Below are positions 63,882-64,000 of a stretch of 64,000 nucleotides of DNA, one piece after another. A program made the translations under genes and the position numbers. A model generated the notes under the pieces. It saw nothing but the letters and a program-made list of their open reading frames with translations, ran no database searches and was not told the origin of the DNA. Each line of letters starts with the position of its first letter. Position 1 is the stretch's first letter. This DNA is from Eubacteriaceae bacterium (GTDB lineage Bacteria; Bacillota; Clostridia; Lachnospirales; Lachnospiraceae): the NCBI GenBank assembly GCA_902362455.1, contig CABIWJ010000007.1:119903-183902 (forward strand), given 5' to 3'.

Positions 63882-64000
63882 TTCTACTGCTAAAAAGCAG
63901 AGAGGACAAAATGAACATTGATAACTGAACAGTAACATAAATCCAACCCTGAAAATTCTAAAAATTTTCAGCGAACATCGTGTAAACGATTTCCAAAAAC
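63882..64000 (+). other. Leader of a 16S rRNA gene (gene itself outside the window)
   Basis: After P2 the sequence GAACATTGATAACTGAACAGTAACATA resembles leaders found before 16S genes in Lachnospiraceae. Two small hairpins follow (CTGAAAATT/AAATTTTCAG near 63951-63973 and ATCGT/ACGAT near 63979-63992). No 16S start sequence is reached before the window ends. Confidence 0.6.

Noticed and set aside
63951..64000. Start of 16S rRNA inside the window
   Set aside because: The conserved 5' end of 16S (AGAGTTTGATC region) is not present before base 64000.

Overview
The window is a low-GC, AT-rich chromosomal segment from an anaerobic, spore-forming Firmicute. The gene content fits the family Lachnospiraceae (Lachnospira / Eubacterium-like). 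I infer this from three things: the conserved Firmicute runs priA-def-fmt-rsmB-rlmN-prpC-prkC-rsgA-rpe-thiN and mraZ to ftsZ to spoIIGA-sigE; Clostridia-style families (SpoVD, YlmC/YmxH, DUF5662, DUF5688); and frequent GGAGG ribosome sites with TTG/GTG starts. The species cannot be fixed from the sequence alone. No insertion sequence, prophage or CRISPR array was found.

Layout. (1) 1-12455: folD (cut by the window edge), a multi-hairpin spacer, then ten tightly packed plus-strand genes for replication restart, formyl-methionine handling, rRNA methylation, Ser/Thr phosphatase and PASTA kinase, ribosome assembly GTPase, pentose phosphate epimerase and thiamine pyrophosphokinase. (2) 12456-15770: an accessory patch holding a two-gene unit (secreted papain-like cysteine peptidase plus a membrane protein with an outside domain). 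The unit is tandemly duplicated and its first copy has decayed. (3) ychF (minus) and lgt. (4) 18223-33554: the division and cell-wall cluster mraZ-rsmH-ftsL-pbpB-spoVD-mraY-murD-ftsW-murA-divIB-ftsZ, with MraZ boxes in front, followed by the mother-cell sigma pair spoIIGA-sigE. (5) 33555-48358: sbcDC, an exported trigger-factor-like PPIase, DUF5662 plus membrane GDPD, thiD, sigG-ylmC, nrdR, a YqeG phosphatase, aroE / aroD-aroK and efp.

(6) 48359-58200 is accessory: a DUF5688 gene with an in-frame extension behind its amber stop; a plsC / GT8 / GT8-PlsC fusion cassette that probably makes a glycolipid or acylated glycan; a minus-strand tRNA-Arg(CCG); and a divergent HTH regulator / Hanks-type kinase pair separated by four 19-bp tandem repeats, followed by a DUF4352 lipoprotein and an unrecognised membrane protein. 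(7) 58347-63626: a response regulator, sensor kinase, FtsX-type permease and ABC ATPase that look like one peptide/envelope-stress sensing and export unit. (8) 63740-64000: tandem strong promoters and a leader of the kind found in front of a 16S rRNA gene, which must start just outside the window.

Most promising for follow-up: the 19-bp iterons between the HTH and kinase genes, the GT8-PlsC fusion cassette, the duplicated peptidase/membrane-protein module, the perfect 16-bp palindrome before spoIIGA, the hairpin abutting the sigG ribosome site, and the composite hairpins before priA and after ftsZ. All functional calls rest on motif reading by eye; no database search was possible.
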